From Lepisosteus oculatus (Eukaryota; Chordata; Actinopteri; Semionotiformes; Lepisosteidae): 64,000 nt of DNA. Position numbers and translations under genes: made by a program. Positions 35,703-48,680 of this stretch are shown here, one piece after another. The notes below the pieces were generated by a model, which did no database searches, was not told the origin of the DNA, and was given only the letters and a program-made list of their open reading frames with translations. Where the stretch lies: contig NC_090703.1 of the NCBI RefSeq assembly GCF_040954835.1, positions 22,209,444-22,273,443 of the forward strand, read 5' to 3'. Positions within the stretch are counted from its first letter, which is position 1; each line of letters begins with the position of its first letter.

Positions 35703-38700
35703 TATCCGACGTTTAGTTTTTTTTCTCCATCTGGATTATGTATTCTTGATCTGAATTGTTTCTCGATGCAAACTGGTGGCGACGTTAGAGATCAAGTCCC
35801 AGGTTTTACTTTTATTTCGTGTTTTCACATCTGCAGTAAAGTGAATCATTCACTCATTACAGTAATTAAAACAATCATTAATTATTTTTCAGAACTACTC
35901 GGAACGCCGTGTTTTACCCGCGAAACATTCCAACAGGTTGACCGTTTTTCTTTGCGAGTACAAACCACCTCTATAATAATATTAATGGGTTATTGTGTAC
36001 ACAGTGTCTTATCTTTGTAGTTTTTAGATTAGGTTAGGTAAACTCCTCTCTCGACTTTTTCGTGGTGGCGGCGTCTCTTTAAGTGTGCGTACCTGCGAAT
36101 CAGTAAAGGTGAGTTCACCGCTCTTTGGTGCAGGAGAGATCAAATAAACACTATTCAAAAGGCATTTACATATCAATCAAATCCCTGTCCAAACAACCGT
36201 ATAGCCCTTAAACAACCTCATAAACTATTTTTTGTGCGCTATCGGTTGTCTCTTGTTGGCGGAAATGTGGAAGGGTAAAACACTCAATATATTAAGAAAC
36301 TGAAAGAAGTCTAAATCTCAACACGCAGGTTGAGAATATTGCAAAAATAATTGCACATGAATTCGGTCTCTAATCCACAGACGCATAAGTATAATCTTTA
36401 AATCGGCTCAACGATTCTGGGACGTCAGTTTTGTGTGCGCGTAAAGAATTGATTAAAAGCAACCAGCAATAACTTAGCACATACGTATAAACCACAAAAC
36501 AAGGATAATGAGAAGGAAAAACCCTCTAACGACTTACAGAATCTGAAATTTAATGGGCTGCCTGAAACGAATTTCTGAAGAAGCCGTCAGTGATATTTTG
36601 ATCGTGAGGTTGAACTGTTGCTATGTTGTCTATCCCTGACGCTTAGAGACTGAGAGTATTGCTTTCAGAAAAAAAATGTAATAAAAATGCATTTTAATTA
36701 CAGGTTTGCAGTGGAACAATATTTAAATGTGCTTGTAACTATTTTTAAACAGTATACGCGCATTCAAAGAGCTATAATTGATAGGTGTGAATTATTTATG
36801 TATTTAATTCATTAGTAAAATTGTACAGCATGGATTTTGTGTACGTAATTTATTTGTGTTTTAATTATGACGTTTTCACTCTTCCACTGCCAAGAAAGAT
36901 GTAAACACTGGAAATTAACAATAATACAAACTGATTTTTTTATTTGTAAATAATCTTCATGGTTTAAATCATAATCAAAAAGTATTTCTTAAATTTAAAA
37001 GTACAGGCGACCTCTTCGTTAAAGTGTACTAACAATTCCTAATTTAATATGAGCAGTTCGTATTTGTTGTCTTGATGTAGAGAAAAAAGCTCAGCTAATC
37101 GGAATTATTAACTGGATGAATCGCCCTTGAAAATCGTTTAAACGGAGGCAGCAGCGATGCATTATTTAGAAAGTGTCTAGGGTCTTGAGCTCTCTAATGG
37201 TGTTAAAGTATCATTTACTTACTGTGTGGCGTAATTCTGCGAAGCTTAATTGATGCGAGAATGGTTCGAGCTACTTGAGAAACTAAATCGCACATTTAAA
37301 ATTAAGTGTGAAAGAGATTATTAATGTTATGATTTGGGTTTCACGCTGATATTTGCTTGACACAACTACGTAGTTACTAGTGCGGCAGCTCAGTTCTCAC
37401 AAGTCCGCGGAATTAACTGCTCAACTCTATGTAAGACGAGAAACGAATTCCATAAATTCTGTCGTTTATGTTGAGCGCCTGATTTATCAGCTAGAAACTG
37501 CATGTTTAGTAGAAATTTATCGATATCTACCTAAAGGAAATACAGTAGCTCATGGTTTTTAGATTGTGATTTTATTGAGGTTTTATTTTTTTGCACATTC
37601 CAGAAGAAGGCAAATACGTGTTTAAGAAAGGAAACCTTATGAAAGGTTCAAACCGATACCAGTGTGCACTATTGATCACAGAAGTTAACCATAAGTCAAA
37701 ACACGGTTTTTAATGTATCAACCGAAGGTCCTTTTAGGATTAACTGTAAGAAAATAATTATGATTTTACATACAAGTACATAACACTGTTTAGAAAATCT
37801 TTATCATACGTTATTTTATTAACATACACCATTATAATTGTGAAACGTGCATCCACGTTTAGGCTGTATTTGAATAAATAATCATCTGTTTAGAAACAGG
37901 GAGCATCATCTACGGTTCGCATATGAAAATTCTGTTCCAGCACTAGACCTGGAGAACAATGAGGCAATATTGTCACGCAATATTTGAAACACAATGTATT
38001 TCCTTAAACGTAATATTTAGCCATTCGTTTTACAAAAACATATTTTAAAATACTGCCACGTATATCATATGTCATCCTGTAAAGTCGGAGCAAAGTAAAT
38101 CTATCGAAATACCCGATTAGGTAATGTTAGACAAGAATCAAAAGTGTTCATGAAGATTAAGGTTCATTTCCGTTGTTATTGACCTAAGTGTTTTCTTTCT
38201 GTATCAATTTCAATTGCCTCACATTATTCGCAGCCCTTTTCGGATTTATCAAAAGTGTATGTGTTTATACATATAGATGCAATTTGCGTACCAAATTATC
38301 ATTGTTCCTATTACAGGCCAGACCAATGAACATTTTAAGAACATTTCAATAGATGTTTAGTTTTAGGAGAGAGCAGGATAGGACTGTCATGACGTTATCA
38401 TTAGTACAGAAATAGTCAATAAAACGGACGCGTCGTCTTGTAAATTATTTCCTATAGAATTGAAAATCAAGATGTTTGAAATAGTTACTTGAGATACAAA
38501 CGAGGACGCTGAATTATATGTGGTCCTTAGTCCGCTGTCGAAATTTTGCCAGAATGTCCAACAGAATGTAGGCAATTATTTAATCCCATGGAGCCTGTCG
38601 GTGTTACTTCCAGTCACATATGTCCTTTGATATTAAAGTTCAAAATACACTAAAGAAACCTAAAGAAGATGAATCATTTAAGATGACTGTTCATGGATAA

Positions 38701-41700
38701 TGTCGTTACTATGCGCTGCATTGTACAATAGTGGTAAAATAAATTAATATTTTATCTCCACATTAATTGCTCGCTTTTGGTTTAAAATGTCCAATAAATT
38801 ATAACTAAAGGCTTGCTATGTATTTACGAGTGCGATACGCCGTGTTTATATATACTGTATAACATTCATGTATATTAAATACCAAGTAATGGTGACAAGG
38901 GCACGTCATGGCTTTTGATGTTAGTACGATTTCTTTTTTTTTATTCTGTCAATGGCGAGACATAAACGACGATAAAAGAGATGGGGCACTAATTACTTTT
39001 TTATTAATTTATCTTTTGTGTCACCGTGGTATCGTGCGATCGGTTGGCGTTTTCTTCGGTATGATTACCTAGCAAATAATGTCAATTACGAAAGTCCCAC
39101 ATCGGAAAGTGGCTCCAGTGAACTGGACTTGGTCACGTCAGAGACTCCGGTCCTTTTTCAGTGACTCCATGGCAGCCTTCCATTGGGATTGAGGGCACAC
39201 AAGTAGACTCCCGTTTCCATTTCCACCATTATGTTTCTGCGGGCTCTGGAGTTGCACCGCTTTCCGTGTTTACCTAAAGCCTCATATATCCAGATACATA
39301 CATACCTTGATCTTGAATTAAAAACATGTGTCCGTTGAAGTAATGAACCTTCACAGCCTGTATACGACGATTAAAATGTGGCGATTAGCTGCATCTGAAG
39401 TCCTACTCCTTATTCGTTGCTTTCCTCCGGTATATAACCTACAGTGAAGTGCTGTGAATTTAATAAGGGCCCTGATTATAATGGCTGTGTCTTAGGGTTA
39501 AGAGTTGTTCAATCAGTATTACCTTTGTCAAATTATTCTTTAAAAAGCACATTGCCATTGCGTCGTTTGTTTCAGTATTGAAAAAAATATATACATACGT
39601 GTATTTGCCTGTGTATCCACGGGTCTATAAGGTATATACAGGATATATAACATGATTATGATATAGAGCTAATTACAAGTTCAGAATTCACCTGTTCCTC
39701 CATTTAGGGATCTTATTAAAATCCTGCTTTAAGCAAACGTCTGGTTGTATTAGCAAGTCATTTATTTTTTTGATTTTGCGATTGTCTTGCTTTTGGTGAG
39801 GTGGAGTTACAGACTATTTGAAAATGACTAAAACTTTGGGGACTGTAAGGACTGGTTAATCTGGCAATCAAGCGAAGCGTTAACATTGTTTCCCAATATG
39901 GAGGGTATTTTCAGAAATACGAAGTGTGGAACTTTCAAAATTCCAAGCGTACTGGGTTACATTAAAAATAGCCTCTGTGTATAGCGGTTATTAAACACAC
40001 ACAAAATCAATAAAAAGGTTATTTGGATAACATCAGAATTAAATTAATAATTACATCTCCTTCCCAGGCAGTGCTTCCCTCACACGCTTCTCACACGTAT
40101 TTTAATGCTGCAGAATCCTTTAGGACTCTTGGAGAATATACTTTTGTAAACTTAAAGGAGTTCACAAACTTCAGGAGTTCACAAAAGGTACGTTTTCATA
40201 TACTGTATGCACAACTGTATTTTTGAAAAAGCACCAAATGACATTTCTCTGTAGTATATTTGAGCCCAAAAAAGGCCGATCTGGATACCTTGTTTTGCAC
40301 GTTTTTTTAAGTATTCAAAATGATGTCGAAAGAAGACTGTTGGAATAGAACTGCACAAATTGTGATAAACTGAGCAGGCAACAAGTAGCTTTAGGCAACG
40401 TTCACAGTAACGCAACCGTGTTGTGTTTTTACGTTTAAACACAAATTGCTGTTGTTTTATTTTTATTTTTTCATTTCTTTCATAGCGTATTCATTTTTAT
40501 GGAAACTTAAAGGCTGAAATGCTTTCTCGTGTATTCTTTCGAAATCTGTAAGCCGCATTCCCTTCAAAAATGTGTCTCAAACTTTTGGAATTGCACCAAA
40601 CTGTTTCAGGGAACTGTTTTTATTATATAACAATAATAAAAAAACAATAAAAGCGGTCTGAAGCTTCTTTTAAGTTCTGCGTGACAGTAAAAGCTTATAT
40701 AAAACAACATCAATCTATGCAGGTTTATATTTTAGGAAACTGGAAGTTTTATTTGCTTTATATCCGTTTTGTAACAAATAGCAATCTAAATATTTGACTA
40801 CCGAGGACGACCCCATGACCCAGAATATTGAGTTAGTGTGTCTACCTGCAGTGATCTCTTTCGGAAACGTAAAGCAGCGAGATTTTCACCTTCGAGAAGG
40901 GGTGTGGATTTCACTCACTGGCGATAAAGTTCGTGTTATTATTATTGCCGAAGCCGTTGCAAAAGACTGGATCGCGCCACAAACAGCTCTGCTGAGGTAT
41001 GATACAAGCGGAATAAGATGCAGCTATGCTCAAGATGACGTCTGAAGAGGAGGGAATTCGACTGTAATTGAAACGCAGAATTGGTAAAAATTAAGCTCTC
41101 GGCAAGAACAGCCTCTTTATTCTTTTCACTTTACTTAACACACGAGAATATGATTCTATATTCCGCTATCTTGAGTAATTCATTCGCCAAATAAAATCAA
41201 ATTTACGGAATGTATCCAAAAAACCCTTTTCAGCATTTCGAAGAACTAAATACAATGTTTTACTGAAGGCGTTTTCTTGAGCTTATATTTTAATTTCTGA
41301 ATTTGGTAGGTCAAAAAATTGTTAACAAGCTCGAACTATAATTACCAAAAGGGTCTGTGACGGGTTTGTAATGAATTAACAGGTTGGGAAAGAAGACGAA
41401 GCTCGGACAACATAAACCTTCAATCTTTCAAACGAAGTCGAAAATATTTAGTAAAGACTTTGCGTCACGATTTTGATCAGGTTATGATAAAAAAACACGC
41501 ATTTACATTTACATTCCTGTGTTTGTGGAGCACAGGTCTTGCAATGTCCTGGGTTTATACAATGTCAGAATCAAAATCCGATGCCTACAGACGATGTGCT
41601 CCAAATCTTCTTTATGGTCAGATTCACGGTATAGATCAAAAGACATCGTTTTTAGAGTTTTTTTTTCTAATTCAAGCTATTTGTATCTATGAAAGACCCA

Positions 41701-41869
41701 AAAATAGATTGGCAAAGTATATTGACAACTTGAAGTCCCTTAGCGATATTTAAAATAAACAAAAGGCCGCTCTAACGATGGCTAAAATAATAGCCGAAAG
41801 TGTTTTATTTTCATTCCAGTAACTTAATGTTTTTAAATGAAGCTTCATTTTAGTTAATTGGTTTTCATG

Positions 41870-41902
41870 TGTTAAATACGTGTTAAATATGTGTTAAATA
41901 CG
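41870..41902 (+). repeat. Three tandem copies of an 11-bp unit
   Basis: TGTTAAATAYG is repeated three times without interruption, the middle copy differing by one base. A second short tandem, three copies of ATAACTG-type sequence, lies nearby at about 42042..42060. They may be small satellites or repeated protein-binding sites. Confidence 0.7.
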
Positions 41903-43240
41903 ACATCATAAACTCAATCTAAACAGAGCAACAAACAATACGCGTTAATTCAAAGGATATTCAGAATTACTCAGATCCATTAATGAAATATCGTACTCTC
42001 GACTAACAAGGATGTTAACCACAACCACATAAAGAAAAATAACTGATAACTGATAACTGCAAACTCAAAACGACTTCGATGCTTTGTGCTCGTAAGACTT
42101 CTGTTTTGACTTGCTGGCCATGAAGTTCAAATTAATATCTACACAATATATTTTATTTTAATATTTCATCATATTTTCACGTTAAATGTAAATATTTTTT
42201 AATAATTGAATTCATCAACTAAATACTTCAGCAACGTTTGAAACTACATTTTTATAAATAAAAATGTATTTTAAGAAGTACAACGGGAATAGGGAGAAAT
42301 AATCCATCTATTTCCTTTGCTTTTGCATCATACTAATAAACACAAATTCAGTCATTTATAACAATCAAGAGTTCAATTAGAGTAACCGGTCAACTTACGG
42401 TCTATTATTTTAGGGCTTTAATTGTCAACGACAACAATAAGTATTTTTTTTGAAAATATAAACCTTTCTGCTGACAGATTTCTCAGCAGAAGCAGTGTGT
42501 TCCTACGTATTTTTATTTTAACAGAGTAAAGTGATGCATAGTATGGGTGACCTTGGGCTGATTAAGTTTGCAAATATATGTTAAATTCCACTTTTAATCA
42601 CGAAGCAAAGTGAAACGCATGGGCCAGCGGTTTAAAAAAGGAGAAGCATGCAGGATAAATTATTTATTTGCATAGTTTCAGCAGGACATTTAAGAAGGCA
42701 TTTTAATGAAGTAGTTCTAACTCATTTGACATGCTTGGGGAATTTGCAAGGACCATTTATCTTAACCGAATACAATAACAATTCCTTACTCTTACGTTTA
42801 GTGCATGGATGTTGTACTTAACAAGCCATAACTACTAAAGCCTTATCAGTGAAGATTTGTTTTTCGAGAGAAATGCCTTCCTAAATAAAATCTGAAATAA
42901 TTATGGCATGATCCTTCAAACGTTTAAGCGCCAACAAACGTGTCCGTACATTTCAGTGTCGAGTCGAGATATGTCGAGTGCTCCCTCTGTCAATGGGATT
43001 GCGCCTTGAAGAACGCAGTCTTTAGCCTACACTCCCTGCATCCTCTACAGCTGCGGATGGAACAGGGCGGACATACTCCGCCACTGCAGGTTAAAACAGG
43101 CCTAGTTTTTCGTTATTCTCATTGGAAAGCTTCGACATTTACCTTTAAACTTAGTGCAGATTCAGTCATTTTCTAATGTAATCTAACAGACACCGGCGAC
43201 TGAGAACTGATTTTATTTCTATTAGGTTTTAGCTCGGTTT

Positions 43241-43600
43241 TTGTTCTCGACTCCACTGAATGACCGCAGATTACATTTGCATCTCTTAGGCTCCCTGTGT
43301 GGTCTTTGTGAGAAGCTTGTAACTGTTGAAAATGACTTGTTGGAAGCGTGTGTGCTCTCATCTCTCTCCTTTGACAGAAACATTGTAAAACTCAGACTGA
43401 TTCTCCTGGCTTTATCCCGCGGATTCCACATGAACCCCAGGCAATTAGAGGCTAATCTCAGCGCAATCATATTTGAGTTAGGGTTTGCGCGTTTTGTTTA
43501 TCTCCATTTAAAATGCAGCACGATGTTTTATTGTGGAAGGAGAAAGCGGGTATATTGCCAGCGCTGTATAGGATTTAAAATCTTTATATGTTCCGGATAA
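43241..43600 (+). other. Open frame of 119 codons in a conserved-looking block, no recognised product
   Basis: The frame opens at TTG, and its first ATG comes late (residue 64, 43430). The underlying DNA is CpG-retaining and includes GGCAATTAGAGGCTAATCTC, a paired TAAT-type arrangement typical of homeodomain-bound elements. A non-coding regulatory element explains it better than a gene. An overlapping 82-codon frame lies on the other strand. Confidence 0.2.
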
Positions 43601-46191
43601 TCATTTGTGTGACTAAGTCTTGATCATTTCTGAAGCCAAATGTAGAGACCACCTAGCTGGATCGAAACATTTTAATGTTATGTTGCCTTGGGGATTTTGC
43701 TTTTAGATAACTAATTTGATTGTGATTACAGTTAATTTATTATTTTTTGTACTTAAATAATTATCTTGATTTGAGATGTATCCCTCACCAGATTTCGTCT
43801 TTATGGAACTTCCTACTTTTTTTTGTTAGATTATTCCTCCTCTGCACAGATCAAAACACATCCGAGGGCAGGTCGTGTCTAAATACACTCTACAAGAAAT
43901 TGTGTTGAAAATGTGCTTAAATCGCAATCACGAAATATCACTTTTACCGACAGAGTCAAACTTATTTTGAGGCATGTAATTTAAGTGAAACAAATCGTCC
44001 TAGGAACATAGGTACTTCACAAAAGTTTATACATGTCTGAAAATGTTCAAATACAATACATTTCTCATGTATTTTTTACGAAATGTACGTATATATTTAA
44101 TAGCTATCACCTCTTAAATACGACATGTTTTTGTTCAAAACAGACTATATGAAGTTAATGCAAGTAATGATATTGACAAACTATTCTTTCTGAGAGAAGA
44201 CACGTTTATTTTGTATCTTTGTTTGGTAAAATATGTATTTTCAGTGTTGAGCAAAGATATGCCTAGGAGCAAGCTCGCACAATCACAAACGTGGTTTTGA
44301 TAACTGAAACCAATGAATAGCTGAATACATACAGAAAAGACGAGTCTGGGTCGCACTGTACATACAATAGAACAGGGCAGACATTATGACCGTTTAATCC
44401 CCCAAATACGTAGTATACAGTGGACAAATATAATACATATAATTCGTTTTCTGTGATATATTGATTAAACTACTGGATTCGTGAAAATCCACGTCGCCCA
44501 CGTTGTCAGGGGGTTGTGATGTGTTCGAGAACAGATACTGTAAGAGAACTGTCCAAGGTGCTGAAATCTAACTACACATTTTTAGTTTCCCACATTGTTT
44601 CAGAGGTGATTGTAAAGACCAAAAGTTAGCTAAAATACTGTGGCATCGTTTCAATATGGGGGTGTGTCATAGTAGACGTTTGGTCTTTTGCCACCATTTA
44701 ACGAAAATCATAAATTATAACTGGAGGTTCATATACAATACATGGGTTTCTCTTTTACCTCCTTCTCTCAGGAATTAATAGCCTGTCAGCTTGATCAGAT
44801 ATTCAATTGGATCAACAATGAATCTTTCACCTCTTGTTTATATGAATTAAATAAGGGTGGTGGTTTGAAATTTGTTCTCGGTGAAGAGTTTCACACTCAG
44901 TTCAGAGACACCTGTCCTCTCATGTCTAAAACTCTTCATCTTGCAAGGATGATGTGAGCATGGAGCCATGAAAGAAGTCATTAACAGTGCCATCATCAGC
45001 TTTTCTTGACAGGACAGTAGAGTCCTTCACATGGAACTGGTGATTGATTACCAATGGCTCATGGTAAGCACCAATTGATTTTACTGACATATGTGAATAG
45101 AAGAAAAGAACAAAACTGGAGTACCAATGAAAACTAACAGTTCCAGATAGATTACTACCTGTGTTTGGCACCCCTGTTCAATGTTATGTTTACTTGATGA
45201 GGGAAATCTTTATCACCAGAGAAAACTTTCTTAGTTCCAAGACTTAATCATGAAGTTGTTTCTGTGTAGCAGAAAACTGTGAAAAAAGTAGATCATGAGA
45301 AATGTCTGAAATGAATGGAGAGCAGCCAGTATGTCAGTGCAATTTTTGAATAAACGTACCCATATTCCTTTCTTGTGAATATCATGACTCTGCATGCACT
45401 GATAATTAAAAGATAAAAATGAGGCACTTCTGGGTAATAACTTACTGTATATCACAGCTGAACAGTGAATGCATTTTGTTACAAAAGAGCCTTTTTTTAA
45501 TATTGCAATCCCCGATTTAACAGTTTATGCTAGATGTTTAACTTTGTTTCAAACTAGGGCTCTGAAACAGTGGGAATCTGAATAAACACATATATAGGAA
45601 TTAGTAAATTGTCCCACATTATGAAATCTACCAGAGAAAGCTAAGTACTGGCAAATCTTACTATCGGTATAAACTGTAAATCTACAGCCATGGTCTAGAA
45701 GGAAAGAAAACTACCATTTGGTTTCTAGATGTGTGATGCATTCAGTCCCTGTTTTTTTAAAGCCTCACTGAATTTTCTGTTAAATTGCAGGAAAATGTTT
45801 GGAAAACTACTAATATAAGGGAAAGTAGTTTGTTGTATTTCTGCTAATGTTGCCTTATCTTGGGACTGTGATAGGCAACACAGAGTAAGTACATTTTAGG
45901 CTGTTTTTATTCAGGGTATGATGATTTGTTTTTCTTTGCCTGGAAACTATTTGCTTGCTAATATTCATATTTGAACCATTATATTTTGTTTGTTTCAATT
46001 ACTCCAATGTTTTCCTCACAGAATAAGAAGAGGAAGCAAAAGAACGATGCAAGTTAGGGTTTGCTGGAGATATAATATACATGCACAATCCAAACTTGCA
46101 GTTAATGGCATTTACTCCAGCTTTAGCCTAAACATGTTCCCATAAGACTGTTTTTTCTGTTTTCTATTTCATTTCAGTTATTAATCCAGTC

Positions 46192-46507
46192 ATACATTTT
46201 CTAACTACCTCATCCAATGCAGGTCACTGGGAGGAAACAACTATTTCGGCAAGCACCAGGCACAAGGCATTGTACACCCTGGACAGAATGCCAGTCCATC
46301 ACAGGGCAGACGCAGACAGATACAAGCACACACACCGTCACACCAGAGCCAATTTTCCCAGAAGCCAATTAACCTACCAGAATGTCTTTGGACTAAAGGA
46401 GGAAACTGGAACAAGAGAAAGAAACACACACACCACCCCAAGTCTGGAATTGAACCCAGGGCTTCAGAGTTGGAAGGCAGCAATGCTAGCCACTGTGCTA
46501 TCCTCTC
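46192..46507 (-). repeat. V-SINE copy, minus strand
   Basis: On the plus strand the order is TTTTCTAACTACCTCATCCA (3' end), TACACCCTGGACAGAATGCC, AGTCCATCACAGGGCAGA, GCCAATTTTCCCAGAAGCC, AATTAACCTACCAG, TGTCTTTGGACTAAAGGAGG, then GAATTGAACCCAGGGCTTC and a tRNA-like head (AATGCTAGCCACTGTGCTAT). It is nearly full length and lacks a nested insertion. Confidence 0.75.
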
Positions 46508-46830
46508 AGTTTCCTCATTTACAAAATTATTAGTTTTTTATAGATGTTATCTGATCCTAGAGCAACTTAGCATTATGTAATACTATAGCTGTTTAAATAA
46601 TGTGAATGTGACAGGCTTAAACATGTATCCAGTGTTGTTACACTTGAGATGCCAGTTTCCTTTCAGTGCTCCTAGAGTGTGCTCCAAGCTCCTTTCTCTG
46701 ATCTCACTTTCAAGAACAAGAAATGCCATCTACTTGTTGATGTCATAATTGACAGTAAACTCAAGGGCACCTCTGCTGCACCAAAATGGAAGTGACAGTT
46801 TGAGTTAAGAAGACATGACTTAATTACATG

Positions 46831-46851
46831 AATAATAATAATAATAATAAT
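46831..46851. repeat. Short (AAT)n microsatellite
   Basis: Seven uninterrupted AAT units. No interspersed repeat is obvious next to it. Confidence 0.85.
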
Positions 46852-48099
46852 TGTCATGGTGTAAAAAAGGAAAATGAAAATTATAGGGATGTTACGTAAG
46901 AAGTTGTAACCATATACAGTGATGGATGATCTTCATTGTCACAACACCGCTTGTTCTTGTGGTACTTATTCAACTTGCAGTAGGTTGAATAAGTAGGTGA
47001 GCTGTCCCCAGTGGACTGCCAATATTCTGAAGATTCTTGTCTATTTAATTGGAAAGAAGTGGAGCAGAATGCCATGTTTGCAATGAGCTCTTTCACTGTG
47101 TGCTGGAAGATCTTAAATGAAATCACAATAGTTTAGTGGGGGAAGACACCTAATTGTGTAAAAGAAAGGTAATGTAAGAGTCCTTGTGAGGTTAAATGCA
47201 CCTTGAACCTTCCTGACCACATCAGAATGAACAACTGTGCAGGGAAAGACAGAGGGTCGTTTGCTGCTCAGTTTCTGCCAGGCTTGTATTGTCAGTCATT
47301 CACGTCATAATAAAAAGTCATTATTGTAAAACCTATAAAGTCTAATCACTTCTCTTGTCCAGTGATAAATTCGAAATACTTTATTTAATTATCCAAGCAC
47401 CGCCAGTGTTTGTACTAAGCAAGAGGGGAAAGTAGAGGGCAAGGCTGGGAGAGGTGTGTGTGCACTATTGTTTTCATTTTTCACATGGTTTTCAATTCCA
47501 GCCAGATCAATTATTCAGTATCAGCCAGTATCACTTCTCAAGATCTGTTCTTCTCCTTTCTGATCTAACTCGACATAATGATGCAGAATAGATTCATATA
47601 TCAGACCTATAGGACTGTATGGAATTGTAATTTTATTGTGTTCTGGGAACTGGTTCACTGATCAGGTGTTTCTGGTTACTCTCTGCATCTTCTACATGTA
47701 AAGTCTTGTTTGCAAATGGACTTTATGTTTTGTATGAAACAGTATTGGTTTTCCCCTGTGAATTCCCTTTGTCAATTGCCTTGAATCTATCCTCTTATAA
47801 GGGCACTGATGACCAATGAAAATGTAACAGTTTAGATTGGTCTCAATACTTTAAAGATTAGATGCAACCTGTTATGTACATTTCCATATGGTGAACAGAC
47901 AGGTTTGATCATGTTTTGTCTGGTACCACTCCTTGAGATAAAATATGAGTTTTCATGAAAATGTCAGGTGCTTGGAATTTGGTGGTTGAGTCGAGTTAGC
48001 ATTATTGCAATAATTTAATCAGAAGGTGGTATAAAGGGATATTGTAAACAACATGGAAATGGAAATTGTTTGCAGACTGTAGTGGCAAAAACACAAGAA

Positions 48100-48680
48100 A
48101 TGCCAAGAAAAGATAACCTGCAAATCATCAGAATGACTGTAGTTCACATTTGTGCAGGAAGATGATTTGCGTGCTCATATGTCATCCAACATTGGTCATT
48201 GAGAGAAATTAAGCTCCCCTCTTCTATGGATCAAAGAGCATTTCAGGTGGCAGCGGATGGAGAGGTTGACTGTTCCATTCAGTAATAATGGCACTATGCC
48301 CTTCACAGACCTGATGGGGACAATGGGTCTGGAAACACTCACCATGATGTCATGCTTACTGCTGTGCTGTTCAACCCAACTAGAAGGGCAGTGATGATGT
48401 GGGAAGGAATCTCCTTTAATTCAAGAACATCTCTAGTTCTGATTGGGGTTGACCTTTTTGCTCAGTTTTGCTCTTCCTGCAGGCCAATCTGAAGGTGTCA
48501 ATTTTCCAGCAGGACAATGCAAGACCACTCAGTGCTTACAAGATTACTGTGGCATGGCTTCAGTCTTGCCATGTCCAGCCTTTTCTCCTAGGCCCAATAC
48601 TGCTATGATTATGATCATTACTGGATTGATTCTTCTGCAAAGCCCATTTCACATGTACTTCTTAAGGCAGAAGTTTTAGT
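48100..48680 (+). pseudogene. Degenerate Tc1/mariner-type transposase relic
   Basis: Translated pieces in different frames keep the order of a Tc1 transposase: a start ATGCCAAGAAAA (Met-Pro-Arg-Lys) at 48100, VMMWEGISF at 48391..48417 and FQQDNARP at 48504..48527. The last contains the Asp that is the second catalytic residue of the DD34E/D group. The two later motifs lie in different frames, and the third catalytic acidic residue and its surroundings are lost. It is therefore an old, inactive copy. Terminal inverted repeats were not identified. Confidence 0.7.

Larger units (their letters stand above)
34860..44750. other. CpG-retaining, repeat-poor DNA downstream of nkx2.1
   Basis: No gene is recognised. 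CpG remains frequent (about 10 in 300 bp from 41001) up to about 44.75 kb, and no SINE or LTR is visible. AT-rich stretches with TAAT motifs around 36690..36920 and 42600..42780 look like possible control elements. Open frames are under 120 codons and not supported. Confidence 0.5.
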
